Shown here: piece after piece, positions 1-6,226 of the stretch
Layout: each line of letters starts with the position of its first letter
How positions within the stretch are numbered: position 1 is the first letter of the stretch
Assembly: GCA_034211175.1 (NCBI GenBank)
Contig: JAXHUH010000338.1
Span: forward strand, 1 to 18,330
Direction: 5' to 3'
Length of the DNA stretch: 18,330 bases
Source: JAXHUH01 sp034211175
GTDB taxonomy: Bacteria; Actinomycetota; Acidimicrobiia; Acidimicrobiales; CAIXPF01
Notes under the pieces: model-generated
The model's database searches: none
Told to the model about the DNA's origin: nothing
What the model saw: only the letters and a program-made list of their open reading frames with translations
Translations under genes and position numbers: made by a program

Positions 1-71
1 CGGAGCCCTTCTGTTCTGGAGCTTGTGGATCTCGACAACCCACATCTTCCCAGCTCAGAAGGGCTCTTCCG
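1..71. repeat. Imperfect inverted repeat / long hairpin at the left edge
   Basis: GAGCCCTTCTG at 3-13 is the exact reverse complement of CAGAAGGGCTC at 56-66. The outer CGG (1-3) and CCG (69-71) also pair across a small bulge. Inside the 42-base loop, AGCT/AGCT (20-23 and 52-55) and TGTGG/CCACA (24-28 and 40-44) can extend the fold. It lies about 46 bases beyond the stop codon of the minus-strand gene at 117, so it could be a terminator for that gene. The long loop and lack of a T-run make this uncertain. The surrounding 116 bases are clearly poorer in G+C than the rest of the window, so a mobile-element end is another possibility. Confidence 0.5.
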
Positions 72-120
72 CGCACCCGCACATCACCGAATCACATTCG
101 CCATGACCATTCGGGGCTAG
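1..120 (+). other. Open reading frame running in from the left edge, possible 3' end of a gene
   Basis: Plus-strand frame 1 is open from the window edge to a TAG at 118-120, giving 39 residues ending in HHRITFAMTIRG. The stop overlaps the stop of the convergent minus-strand gene. Third codon positions here are often A or T, unlike every confident gene in the window, so this is either non-coding sequence or the tail of a foreign gene. I do not recognise the peptide. The start and any function lie outside the window. Confidence 0.2.
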
Positions 121-1127
121 ACGGTGACGGCGGCGCGGCTCGCCGAGAGCTGGAGGGTCGAGATCAGGGCCAGCGTCGACTCGGCGCCCTGGTTCAGGTT
201 CGGCCCGTCGGCGCGGAGGCCGTCGTAGCCACCGCCCGAGGCCGGGTCCCCCATCGCGGCGCTGGCGTCGTTGTCGCCCTCGAACCAGGCAACCGCGGCG
301 TCCGTACCCCGCTCCCAGCCGGCGTCGCCGGTGACGATCGCCGCCCGGCGGCTGGCGTCGGCCATCGCCGCCACCTCGATCGGCTGCTGATCGAAGCGGG
401 GCGCAGTGTCACCGGGGCCGGCCCCGCCGGCCGGAGTGGGGGAGAGGTGGCCGTCGAGCGTCTCGCGCTCGAGCAGCCACTCGAGCATCGCCAGCCCGTC
501 AGCGAGCAGGTCGGGCCGTTCGAGCACGTCGCCGGCGACGACCAGCGCCTCGGCGAGCGCGGCGTTGGCGTAGCTGAGGCGCGCCTCGGGCCAGCGCCAC
601 GCCGGGTCGTCTCCCGGCCGGCCGATGACCTCGGCGGCGTCGCGCACGAGGCGCCGGGCCCGTTCGTGGCGGGGATCGACGGTCAGGACCTCGGCGGCGC
701 CGAGCGCGGCGAACGCCATCGCCCTCCGGTGCGGCGAACGCTGCTGCACGCCGTGGCCGAAGTAGGCGAGCGCCATCTGGCGCACGTGGTCGACCGGCGA
801 ACGCCGCGCCGCCGTCCCGAAGCCCCACAGGCTGCGACCCCAGCAGTCCTCGACGCCGTGGCGGTCCAGCCACCGCCCCGTCTCGCTGCGCCGGTTGCGG
901 ATCCGGCCGACGACGTCCTGGGCCTCGGCCACGAACCGGCACGCCGTGCGCGACAGCTGCAGCACCGCCTGGGACGGGTCGGGCTCCCGGCAGGTCACCA
1001 CCAGCACGCGGGCCATGTCGTCGGTGCAGTACCCGTGCTCGGGCCGGGCGCCGGTGTGGTCGGCGTGCTCGAAGGTGCCGATCGCCGTCGACAGCGTCAG
1101 CAGGTGGTCGAACGTGTACCCGCTCAT
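117..1127 (-). CDS. (alpha/alpha)-barrel, glycosidase-like protein linked to a GT4 glycosyltransferase
   Basis: 336 residues, soluble, no signal peptide. The pattern of conserved acidic and aromatic motifs suggests a six-hairpin (alpha/alpha)-barrel: YCTDDMAR (33-40), DCWGRSLWGFGTA (94-106), WPEARLSYANAAL (179-191), FDQQPIEVAAMAD (245-257), FEGDND (282-287) and NQGAEST (312-318). Proteins of this look commonly sit beside GT4 enzymes and sometimes beside GH130 phosphorylases; this is recollection of gene neighbourhoods, not a search. The ATG at 1127 was chosen because it overlaps the TGA of the upstream glycosyltransferase gene (ATGA), a translational-coupling arrangement. An open frame continues 28 codons further upstream, but that stretch is Arg/Ala-rich shadow of the neighbour. 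Substrate and chemistry are unknown: it could be a glycoside-processing enzyme or a non-catalytic partner. Confidence 0.7.
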   Translation of the reverse strand: MSGYTFDHLLTLSTAIGTFEHADHTGARPEHGYCTDDMARVLVVTCREPDPSQAVLQLSRTACRFVAEAQDVVGRIRNRRSETGRWLDRHGVEDCWGRSLWGFGTAARRSPVDHVRQMALAYFGHGVQQRSPHRRAMAFAALGAAEVLTVDPRHERARRLVRDAAEVIGRPGDDPAWRWPEARLSYANAALAEALVVAGDVLERPDLLADGLAMLEWLLERETLDGHLSPTPAGGAGPGDTAPRFDQQPIEVAAMADASRRAAIVTGDAGWERGTDAAVAWFEGDNDASAAMGDPASGGGYDGLRADGPNLNQGAESTLALISTLQLSASRAAVTV

Positions 1128-2422
1128 GCCTGCGCCGCTGCGGCGGCCGCCCGGCGCTCGTCGAGCAGCGCACCGGCGAGCGCGGCGTAGCGCCCCGCGA
1201 CTGCGGTCCACGACAGCTCGGGGGCGACGCGACGGGCCTCCGCGGCCATCGCGTCGGCCCGGCCGGGTTCGCTCAGCACCGATCGCAGCGCGCCCGCCAG
1301 CGCCACCGGGTCGCGCTGGGGCACCACGATGCCGGCTCCGCCGCCGAGCAGCTCGACCGCATGGGGGAACGCCGTCGACACGACCGGGCGACCCGCGGCG
1401 ACCGCATCGACGAGCACGCCCGAGGTCACCTGGTCCTTCGAGTCGTAGGGCAGCACCACGACATCGGCCGAGCGGATGAGGGTGTTGAGCGCCGGCAACG
1501 CCCGGTAGGTCGCGTCGAACGTGACCATCGACGCCACCCCGGCGTCGTGGGCCCGCTGCTGCAGCAGGTGCCGGTACGACTCACCCGTGCGCGCCGCCAC
1601 CTTCGGGTGCGTCGCCCCCGCGACGACGTACTCGGGGGCGGGCGAGCAGTCGCGGAGCCGGGCGAGCGCGTCGATCGCCCACTCGATCCCCTTGCCCGGG
1701 CCGAGCAGGCCCCAGGTCAGCAGGCGCGGCCGGCCGACGCCGTCACGCGGACGGTCCGGCTCCGGGCCCGCAGCGGGCGGGGTCGCGGCGCCATGGGGGA
1801 TGACCAGGACCTTGTCGCGCGGGACCCCGTAGATGCCGACCAGCCGGTCGCGGGCCGTGCGGGTCATCGCGACGATGGCGTCGGCGGCATCGCACAAGCG
1901 GACCAGCACCGATCGTTGGCCGGCCGTGGGGTTGGTCACGACCGTGTGGGCGACGACGATCGTCGGCACGGTCAGCGTCCGCACGACATCGACGATCGAC
2001 GAACCGTCCGCACCGGCGTAGATGCCGTACTCGTGCTGGACGATGGCGACATCGGCGGCGTTCAACGCGGCGATCGCGGCACGGGCCGACGACCGCCCGC
2101 CCGCCGGCAGGCGGGCCACGACCGAGGCGTCCTCGACCGCAGGGCGCGGACCGACCCGCACGACGTCGACGCTCGCGCCTGCGGCGATGAACCCGGCGCA
2201 CAGCGCGGCGGCGAAGGTGGCGATGCCGCACTCGGTGGGAGGGAACGTCGACACCACGCCGAAGCGGCAGCCGTCGGCCGGGCCCACCGCTGGCCGGACG
2301 AGCGAGAGGTTCGTGCTGTCCAAGACGGAGCTCCAGAGGGTCGGCTCGGTCAAGGCGTCGAACCTGCGGAGGGCGACGAAACCGCTGCGGTCGTCCGGCC
2401 CAAGCGAGGCGCTCTCTTCCAA
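1124..2422 (-). CDS. GT4-family glycosyltransferase
   Basis: 432 residues with the two-Rossmann-domain (GT-B) layout of CAZy family GT4. The N-terminal domain begins around FGVVSTFPPTECGIATF (54-70), followed by HEYGIYAG (130-137) and the hinge-region IPHG (208-211). The C-terminal nucleotide-sugar domain has WGLLGPGKGIEW (237-248) and YDSKDQVTSGVLVDAVAAGRP (326-346). The usual E-x7-E pair is replaced here, as in the 'QVTSG' subgroup. It transfers a sugar from a nucleotide donor in the cytoplasm; donor and acceptor cannot be deduced. The start is the first possible codon, TTG at 2422, after an in-frame stop at 2432-2434. It gives an N-terminal extension of about 50 residues before the first beta strand and has no clear ribosome binding site, so the true start may be internal. 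The gene overlaps the next by four bases and diverges from the other GT4 gene. Confidence 0.88.
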   Translation of the reverse strand: MEESASLGPDDRSGFVALRRFDALTEPTLWSSVLDSTNLSLVRPAVGPADGCRFGVVSTFPPTECGIATFAAALCAGFIAAGASVDVVRVGPRPAVEDASVVARLPAGGRSSARAAIAALNAADVAIVQHEYGIYAGADGSSIVDVVRTLTVPTIVVAHTVVTNPTAGQRSVLVRLCDAADAIVAMTRTARDRLVGIYGVPRDKVLVIPHGAATPPAAGPEPDRPRDGVGRPRLLTWGLLGPGKGIEWAIDALARLRDCSPAPEYVVAGATHPKVAARTGESYRHLLQQRAHDAGVASMVTFDATYRALPALNTLIRSADVVVLPYDSKDQVTSGVLVDAVAAGRPVVSTAFPHAVELLGGGAGIVVPQRDPVALAGALRSVLSEPGRADAMAAEARRVAPELSWTAVAGRYAALAGALLDERRAAAAAAQA

Positions 2423-2511
2423 GGTGAGAGCTCACGTTATCCCGACCCCGATCGGCACGGACCGGTACCCTCACCCACGTACCTCCCGCCCGACAGGCCG
2501 ACCGCTCACCG
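2423..2511. promoter_or_regulatory. Divergent promoter region between two glycosyltransferase genes
   Basis: This 89-base gap must drive both glycosyltransferase genes. On the plus strand TACCCT (2466-2471) fits the actinobacterial -10 pattern TAnnnT and lies about 40 bases before the proposed CTG start. On the minus strand TAACGT (2439-2434) fits the same pattern and would give a very short leader to the TTG start. A small dyad, GTGAG-AG-CTCAC (2424-2435), sits next to the minus-strand -10 and could be an operator. No clear -35 boxes are visible, so this rests on weak motifs plus gene orientation. Confidence 0.3.
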
Positions 2512-3528
2512 CTGCGCGTCGCGGTCCTCTCGCCGATCTCGTGGCGAACACCGCCTCGCCACTACGGCCCGTGGGAGCTGTTCGCCTCGGTCCTCACCGA
2601 GCGCCTGGTGGGCCTCGGCCACCGCGTCACGTTGTTCGCGACCGCCGACTCGCTCACCGCCGCCGAGCTCGTCGCCACCAGTTCGACGAGCTGGTCGGAG
2701 GACGACGGGATCGACCCGAAGGTCGCCGAGTGCCTCCACATCGCCTCCGTGTTCGAGCGCGCCGGCGATTTCGACGTCATCCACAACGGCTTCGACTTCC
2801 TCCCGCTCACCTACAGCGAGCTGGTGCGCACGCCCGTGGTGACGACGATCCACGGCTTCTCGTCCGAACGCATCGTCGCGGTCTACGAGCGCTACAACGC
2901 CACCGGCGCCTACGTCGCCATCAGCGACGCCGACCGCCACCACCGGCTGGACTACGCGGCGACGATCCACCACGGCATCGAGACCGACGGGTTCGCCGTG
3001 CACGACGAGCCCGGTGACCACCTGCTGTTCTTCGGGCGGATCCACCCCGACAAGGGCACCGCCACCGCCATCGCTGCGGCCCGGCGGGCGGGACGGCCGC
3101 TCGTCATCGCCGGGATCATCCAGGACCGCGGCTACTTCGACGCCGAGGTGGCGCCCCACCTCGGCGACGACATCACCTTCGCGGGGCCGGTGCCCGCCGA
3201 GCGCCGCGGCGAGGTCCTCGCCAGCGCCCACGCGTTGCTCCACCTGATCGACTTCGACGAACCGTTCGGCTACAGCGTCGTCGAGTCCCTCGCCAGCGGG
3301 ACGCCGGTCATCGCCCACGACCGGGGCTCGATGCGCGAGATCGTCGATCACGGCACCACCGGCTTCCTCGTCGCAGGAGCCGAGCAGACCACGGCCGCGA
3401 TCGACGCCGCCGGCGCCCTCGACCGCGCTGCGATCCGCGACCGGGCGGTGCGGCGCTTCGGGGCCGGGACGATGGCCGATCGCTACGTCGAGCTCTATCG
3501 CTCCGTCATCGCACGCGCGGCCCGGTGA
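2512..3528 (+). CDS. GT4-family glycosyltransferase with a probable CTG start
   Basis: 338 residues if read from CTG 2512. The N terminus RVAVLSPISWRTPPRHYGPW (2-21) is the typical first beta strand and loop of a GT4 subfamily whose members usually begin M-R-[IV]-A-V-L. The C-terminal half carries FFGRIHPDKG (173-182) and EPFGYSVVESLASGTPV, with the conserved glutamates near 250 and 258. The frame is closed upstream by TGA at 2425-2427, and no ATG, GTG or TTG occurs in frame before GTG 2608. Starting at 2608 would delete the first 32 residues, including the beta1 strand, so CTG 2512 is the best reading. A sequencing error or another non-AUG start are alternatives. No strong ribosome binding site is seen. 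It is a cytoplasmic sugar transferase of unknown specificity, divergently paired with the other GT4 gene. Confidence 0.85.
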   Translation: MRVAVLSPISWRTPPRHYGPWELFASVLTERLVGLGHRVTLFATADSLTAAELVATSSTSWSEDDGIDPKVAECLHIASVFERAGDFDVIHNGFDFLPLTYSELVRTPVVTTIHGFSSERIVAVYERYNATGAYVAISDADRHHRLDYAATIHHGIETDGFAVHDEPGDHLLFFGRIHPDKGTATAIAAARRAGRPLVIAGIIQDRGYFDAEVAPHLGDDITFAGPVPAERRGEVLASAHALLHLIDFDEPFGYSVVESLASGTPVIAHDRGSMREIVDHGTTGFLVAGAEQTTAAIDAAGALDRAAIRDRAVRRFGAGTMADRYVELYRSVIARAAR

Positions 3529-3705
3529 GCTCGCCGTTCGGGGTGGCTTCGACGAGCGGCGGGGACGTGCCCCGGGCGCGACCACCGGACGCAGCGTCAC
3601 CGGCACGGATAGGGTGAGGCTCCCTGGGAAGAGTCGCCTCGTCTGGGTTGTACGGCCTCCGTGCTGTCGCCCTGCTACAGGCCCGACGCCTCGACCTACC
3701 GAGTC

Positions 3706-3711
3706 GAGGAG
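3706..3711 (+). promoter_or_regulatory. Ribosome binding site fixing the start of the zinc-ribbon gene
   Basis: GAGGAG lies six bases before ATG 3718 and selects that codon over the in-frame GTG at 3661, which has no comparable site. A TAnnnT-type hexamer, TAGGGT (3610-3615), about 100 bases upstream is a weak promoter candidate without a recognisable -35. Confidence 0.6.
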
Positions 3712-3717
3712 CTGCCG

Positions 3718-3882
3718 ATGGCCGCCGAACCCGTTCCCCACGATGCGTCGACGGGCGCTGCCACACTTGCCCAGCGTCGATGCGCCCGCTGCCGTCAGCT
3801 CTTCGACGGCGACCCCACCCTGCCGTCCACGCCGATCGCCGACTGGTGGGCGTGCGAGCCGTGTCGCGAGCGGTTGCTCTGA
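3718..3882 (+). CDS. Small four-cysteine zinc-ribbon-like protein
   Basis: 54 residues with two CxxC pairs: CARC at 22-25 and CEPC at 46-49, the second preceded by Trp-Trp. Two CxxC knuckles about 20 residues apart are the hallmark of a zinc ribbon or treble-clef-type structural zinc site. The start has a GAGGAG ribosome binding site six bases upstream. Its TGA (3880-3882) overlaps by one base the ATG of the following gene, so the two are probably translated as a coupled pair. I do not recognise a named family. A role in nucleic-acid or protein binding is possible but is only inference from the fold. Confidence 0.65.
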   Translation: MAAEPVPHDASTGAATLAQRRCARCRQLFDGDPTLPSTPIADWWACEPCRERLL

Positions 3883-4286
3883 TGCTCGACTTCGCCTGGC
3901 GATTCGCCGAGGTCGGCGACAAGGTCCTCGTTCACCGCGTCGGCCGGGCGGTCGGCCGCGCCACCCCCGGGGTCGTGGCCTACGTCGAACGTTCCCGCGG
4001 CAAGACGCGCCTCGGCATCCGCACCGAGGACGGCGGCGACTCGAACATCGAGTGGCCCTCCCAGCAACGCGTCCACCCCGACCCCGTCGACCCCGGCGAG
4101 CGCTGCTGGCGCTGCGACGAGGCCGCCGGGGTCGCCACCGCAGCGACCGGAGCCGCCGAGCCGGAGGTCGACGCCGCGCCGGACGCGGACCCGACCGGGA
4201 CGGAGCAGACGCCGCCGAGTGCCGCGTCCGAGCAGACCGACGAGCTCGCCGTGGCGCGGCGACGTCGGCTCGACGCCGGCCGCTGA
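3882..4286 (+). CDS. DUF1918/SH3-like small protein with an acidic tail
   Basis: 134 residues. The N-terminal part (about 9-66), beginning EVGDKVLVHRVGRAVGRA and continuing VVAYVERSRGKTRLGIRTED to NIEWPS, resembles the DUF1918 domain of actinobacteria, a short SH3-like beta barrel that opens with VGD-x-[LV]-VVH. This is judged by eye. A CWRC pair follows at 75-78. The remainder (about 81-122) is a low-complexity Ala/Pro/Asp/Glu/Thr tail ending in a basic RRRRLDAGR segment. The ATG overlaps the stop of the zinc-ribbon gene by one base, which supports this start over upstream in-frame codons. Function is unknown. The pairing with a zinc-ribbon protein suggests a common partner or complex. Confidence 0.6.
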   Translation: MLDFAWRFAEVGDKVLVHRVGRAVGRATPGVVAYVERSRGKTRLGIRTEDGGDSNIEWPSQQRVHPDPVDPGERCWRCDEAAGVATAATGAAEPEVDAAPDADPTGTEQTPPSAASEQTDELAVARRRRLDAGR

Positions 4287-4424
4287 CGAGGTCGACCCCG
4301 CAGACGGCGCGGCCGCGCGTCGGCCGCAGCACACCGCACGGCGACGCCCCCGGCGGCCTTGTCGACCGGCCAGTAGAACGACCGGCGCAGCTTGCGACAC
4401 GCGACGCGAGCCCCGCGTTCGCGA

Positions 4425-4452
4425 CGAGCCCGGTTCGTGGCGACAGGGCTCG
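4425..4452. terminator. Possible bidirectional terminator hairpin
   Basis: CGAGCCC (4425-4431) pairs with GGGCTCG (4446-4452) around a 14-base loop. An upstream copy, GCGAGCCC (4406-4413), could alternatively pair with GGGCTCGC (4446-4453). It lies between the ends of the convergent DUF1918-like gene and vapC, where a terminator is expected, but no T-run follows on either strand. The rest of 4287-4491 shows no coding signal I can support. Confidence 0.35.
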
Positions 4453-4491
4453 CTGCCGCTGCCTCGCACGCCGCTCCGGCCCGAGGCGTCT

Positions 4492-4884
4492 TCAGGGGCC
4501 GACGACCCGCAGCGTCGTGTGCTGTGCGATCGCGTCGTAGTCGCGGTCCCGGTGGAGCACAGGCAGGTCGAGGCGTATCGCCGCTGCGGCGATCAATGCA
4601 TCGACCTGCGACCGTACGGTCACGCCGCTCCGGCGGAGCTCTCGGAAGATCGTGGCCGCATCGAGCCAGTCGAGCTTGGGCTGGAGCGCCTCGGCGTGCT
4701 GGGACTCCAGCAGGAGCTTGGTGCGGTCGACGGCGCCGCGGCGCGCTCCCGCCATCACCTCCATCACCACCGGATCGACGACGACGACCTCACGGTCGGC
4801 GATCGCCCGCCGCAGACGCAGCGCCTCCGGCGAACCGGTTGCCCGGAGGAACTCGATCCACGCCGAGGTGTCAGCCAGGATCAT
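4492..4884 (-). CDS. vapC: VapC-type PIN-domain toxin ribonuclease
   Basis: 130 residues from ATG 4884. It has the PIN-domain layout with the four acidic metal-binding positions: D5 in MILADTSAW, E42 in VVMEVMAG, D95 in RSQVDALIAAAA and D113 in HRDRDYDAIA. VapC toxins are Mg2+-dependent endoribonucleases that cut tRNA or rRNA and are held inactive by VapB. The frame also opens at TTG 4899, but MILADTSAW is the normal family N terminus and the TTG would add five residues inside the antitoxin gene. The ATG lies 14 bases inside the end of vapB, so translation is coupled. All catalytic residues are present, so the toxin is probably functional. Its RNA target cannot be predicted. Confidence 0.9.
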   Translation of the reverse strand: MILADTSAWIEFLRATGSPEALRLRRAIADREVVVVDPVVMEVMAGARRGAVDRTKLLLESQHAEALQPKLDWLDAATIFRELRRSGVTVRSQVDALIAAAAIRLDLPVLHRDRDYDAIAQHTTLRVVGP

Positions 4885-5101
4885 CGTCGTCGGAGGCAAC
4901 CGAGCCGTCGGTCCGCATGGCGTCGAGATCGCCGTCCCAGCCGACGCCCTCCATCTCGAGCTGCTCCTCGATCGTCATCGGTCCGCCGCCGACGAGGCGC
5001 TCGAGCGCCAGCTGGACGACTTCCCGCTTGGTCCGCAGCCCGAACGTCCGCATCGCTCGATCGACGAGCTCGTCGTCGAGCTCGATGTTGGTCCGAGTCA
5101 T
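4871..5101 (-). CDS. vapB: VapB-type antitoxin
   Basis: 76 residues. MTRTNIELDDELVDRAMRTF followed by GLRTKREVVQLALERLV is the ribbon-helix-helix N terminus of the VapB family whose members usually begin MRTNI-[DE]-[IL]-DD. This part should dimerise and bind the operator. The acidic C-terminal segment (MTIEEQLEMEGVGWDGDLDAM and a run of Asp) is the expected toxin-neutralising region. An in-frame ATG at 5119 lies inside the palindromic operator, so ATG 5101 is preferred. It precedes and overlaps vapC. Autorepression by VapB/VapC is known for the family and fits the palindrome upstream. Confidence 0.88.
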   Translation of the reverse strand: MTRTNIELDDELVDRAMRTFGLRTKREVVQLALERLVGGGPMTIEEQLEMEGVGWDGDLDAMRTDGSVASDDDDPG

Positions 5102-5108
5102 GCCCACC

Positions 5109-5129
5109 ACGATACACATCGATGTGTAT
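5109..5129 (-). promoter_or_regulatory. vapBC promoter/operator with an 18-bp perfect palindrome
   Basis: ATACACATCGATGTGTAT at 5112-5129 is a perfect 18-bp palindrome starting 11 bases upstream of the vapB ATG. On the minus strand the sequence TATCGT (5114-5109) fits the -10 pattern TAnnnT and overlaps one end of the palindrome, so a VapB dimer bound there should block RNA polymerase. The predicted transcript would begin at or next to the ATG, giving a leaderless or nearly leaderless message. No good -35 is visible. Confidence 0.7.
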
Positions 5130-5161
5130 GCGGTGACCCGGTCCTGCGGGCGGCCAGTGCT

Positions 5162-6226
5162 TCAGCCCTCGGCGGCGGCTGACGCTGCCGTGGCGCTGGC
5201 GTGGGTGACGGGGAAGTGGCAGGCGACGAAGTGGTCGGTCTCGCCCTCGACCGGCATGATCTCGGGCTCGGTGTCGGCGCAGATCTGCTCGGCTCGCGGG
5301 CAGCGGGTGCGGAACCGGCAGCCGGTCGGTGGGTCGATGGGGGAGGGGAGCTCGCCCGACAGCGCCGCCCACTCGTCGTCGGCGACGTCGCCGGCCGGCA
5401 CGTCGACCAGGTCGGGGTCGGGGATCGACGCCATCAGCGCGTTCGTGTACGGGTGCGCGGGATGGCGGTAGAGCTGCTCCGACCCGCCGATCTCGCACAG
5501 CTTGCCCAGGTACATCACCGCCACCCGGTCGCTGTTGTTCTTCACCACCGCCAGGTCGTGGGCGATGAACACCATCGTCAGCCCGTAGCGGGCCTTCATG
5601 TCCTCGAGCAGGTTCAGGATCTGGGCCTGGACCGACACGTCGAGCGCTGACACCGGCTCGTCGCAGATCAGCACGTCCGGCTCGAGCACCAGCGACCGGG
5701 CGATGCAGATCCGCTGGCACTGCCCGCCGGAGAACTGGTGCGGGCGCCGCTCGGCCACCGCCTCCAGGTTCATCCCCACCGCCTCGACGACGTCGGCCAG
5801 GCGCTGCTCGGTCTCGGGCGCGGCGAGTGCCCGGCGGCCCTCCCAGATCGTGATCCCCTCGCCGACGATGCCCCGGATCGTCCGCCGCGGGTTCAGCGAC
5901 GAGATCGCGTCCTGGAAGATCATCTGCAGCTTCGTCCGCGTCCGCCGCAGCTCCTTGCCGTCGAGCGCGGTCAGCTCCCGGCCGTCGAAGCGCACGGTGC
6001 CCGACGACGGCGGCGGCAGCTGCATGATCGCCCGCCCCGTCGTCGACTTCCCACAGCCCGACTCGCCGACCAGCCCCAACGTCTCGCCCTGCACCAGGTC
6101 GAAGCTGACGTCGGACACGGCGTGCACCACGTCGCCGCCCCCGGCGGGGAACTCCACCACCAGGTGCTCGACCGACAGCATCACGTCGTCCCGTTCGCGC
6201 AGGTGCGCGGTCCCCGAACCGGCCAT
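5162..6226 (-). CDS. Oligopeptide/dipeptide ABC transporter ATP-binding protein (DppF/OppF type)
   Basis: 354 residues. One of the two ATPases that power the importer at the inner face of the membrane. Visible motifs are Walker A GESGCGKST (54-62), the Q-loop in MIFQD, signature FSGGQ (165-169), Walker B VLICDE (185-190), the D-loop SALD and the H-loop histidine 223. The C-terminal CRFRTRCP segment belongs to the oligopeptide/dipeptide transporter C-terminal domain, whose cysteines bind an iron-sulfur cluster in some homologues. The ATG at 6226 overlaps the TGA of the preceding ATPase gene by one base. It is the last gene of the operon, and vapB starts about 60 bases downstream on the same strand. 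The exact substrate class (peptide, nickel, sugar oligomer) cannot be assigned from the ATPase. Confidence 0.94.
   Translation of the reverse strand: MAGSGTAHLRERDDVMLSVEHLVVEFPAGGGDVVHAVSDVSFDLVQGETLGLVGESGCGKSTTGRAIMQLPPPSSGTVRFDGRELTALDGKELRRTRTKLQMIFQDAISSLNPRRTIRGIVGEGITIWEGRRALAAPETEQRLADVVEAVGMNLEAVAERRPHQFSGGQCQRICIARSLVLEPDVLICDEPVSALDVSVQAQILNLLEDMKARYGLTMVFIAHDLAVVKNNSDRVAVMYLGKLCEIGGSEQLYRHPAHPYTNALMASIPDPDLVDVPAGDVADDEWAALSGELPSPIDPPTGCRFRTRCPRAEQICADTEPEIMPVEGETDHFVACHFPVTHASATAASAAAEG

Noticed and set aside
1..71. tRNA or small structured RNA at the left edge
   Set aside because: The fold is one long hairpin; there is no acceptor stem with D, anticodon and T arms in the right positions.
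63..71. GCTCTTCCG resembles part of a common sequencing adapter
   Set aside because: Only nine bases match, and the segment belongs to an inverted repeat; chance is the simplest explanation.
499..1173. Long Arg/Pro-rich open frames opposite and beside the confident genes, here and throughout the window
   Set aside because: They are the expected out-of-frame shadows of G+C-rich genes: compositionally biased, with no recognisable domains, and covered by genes with clear family motifs.
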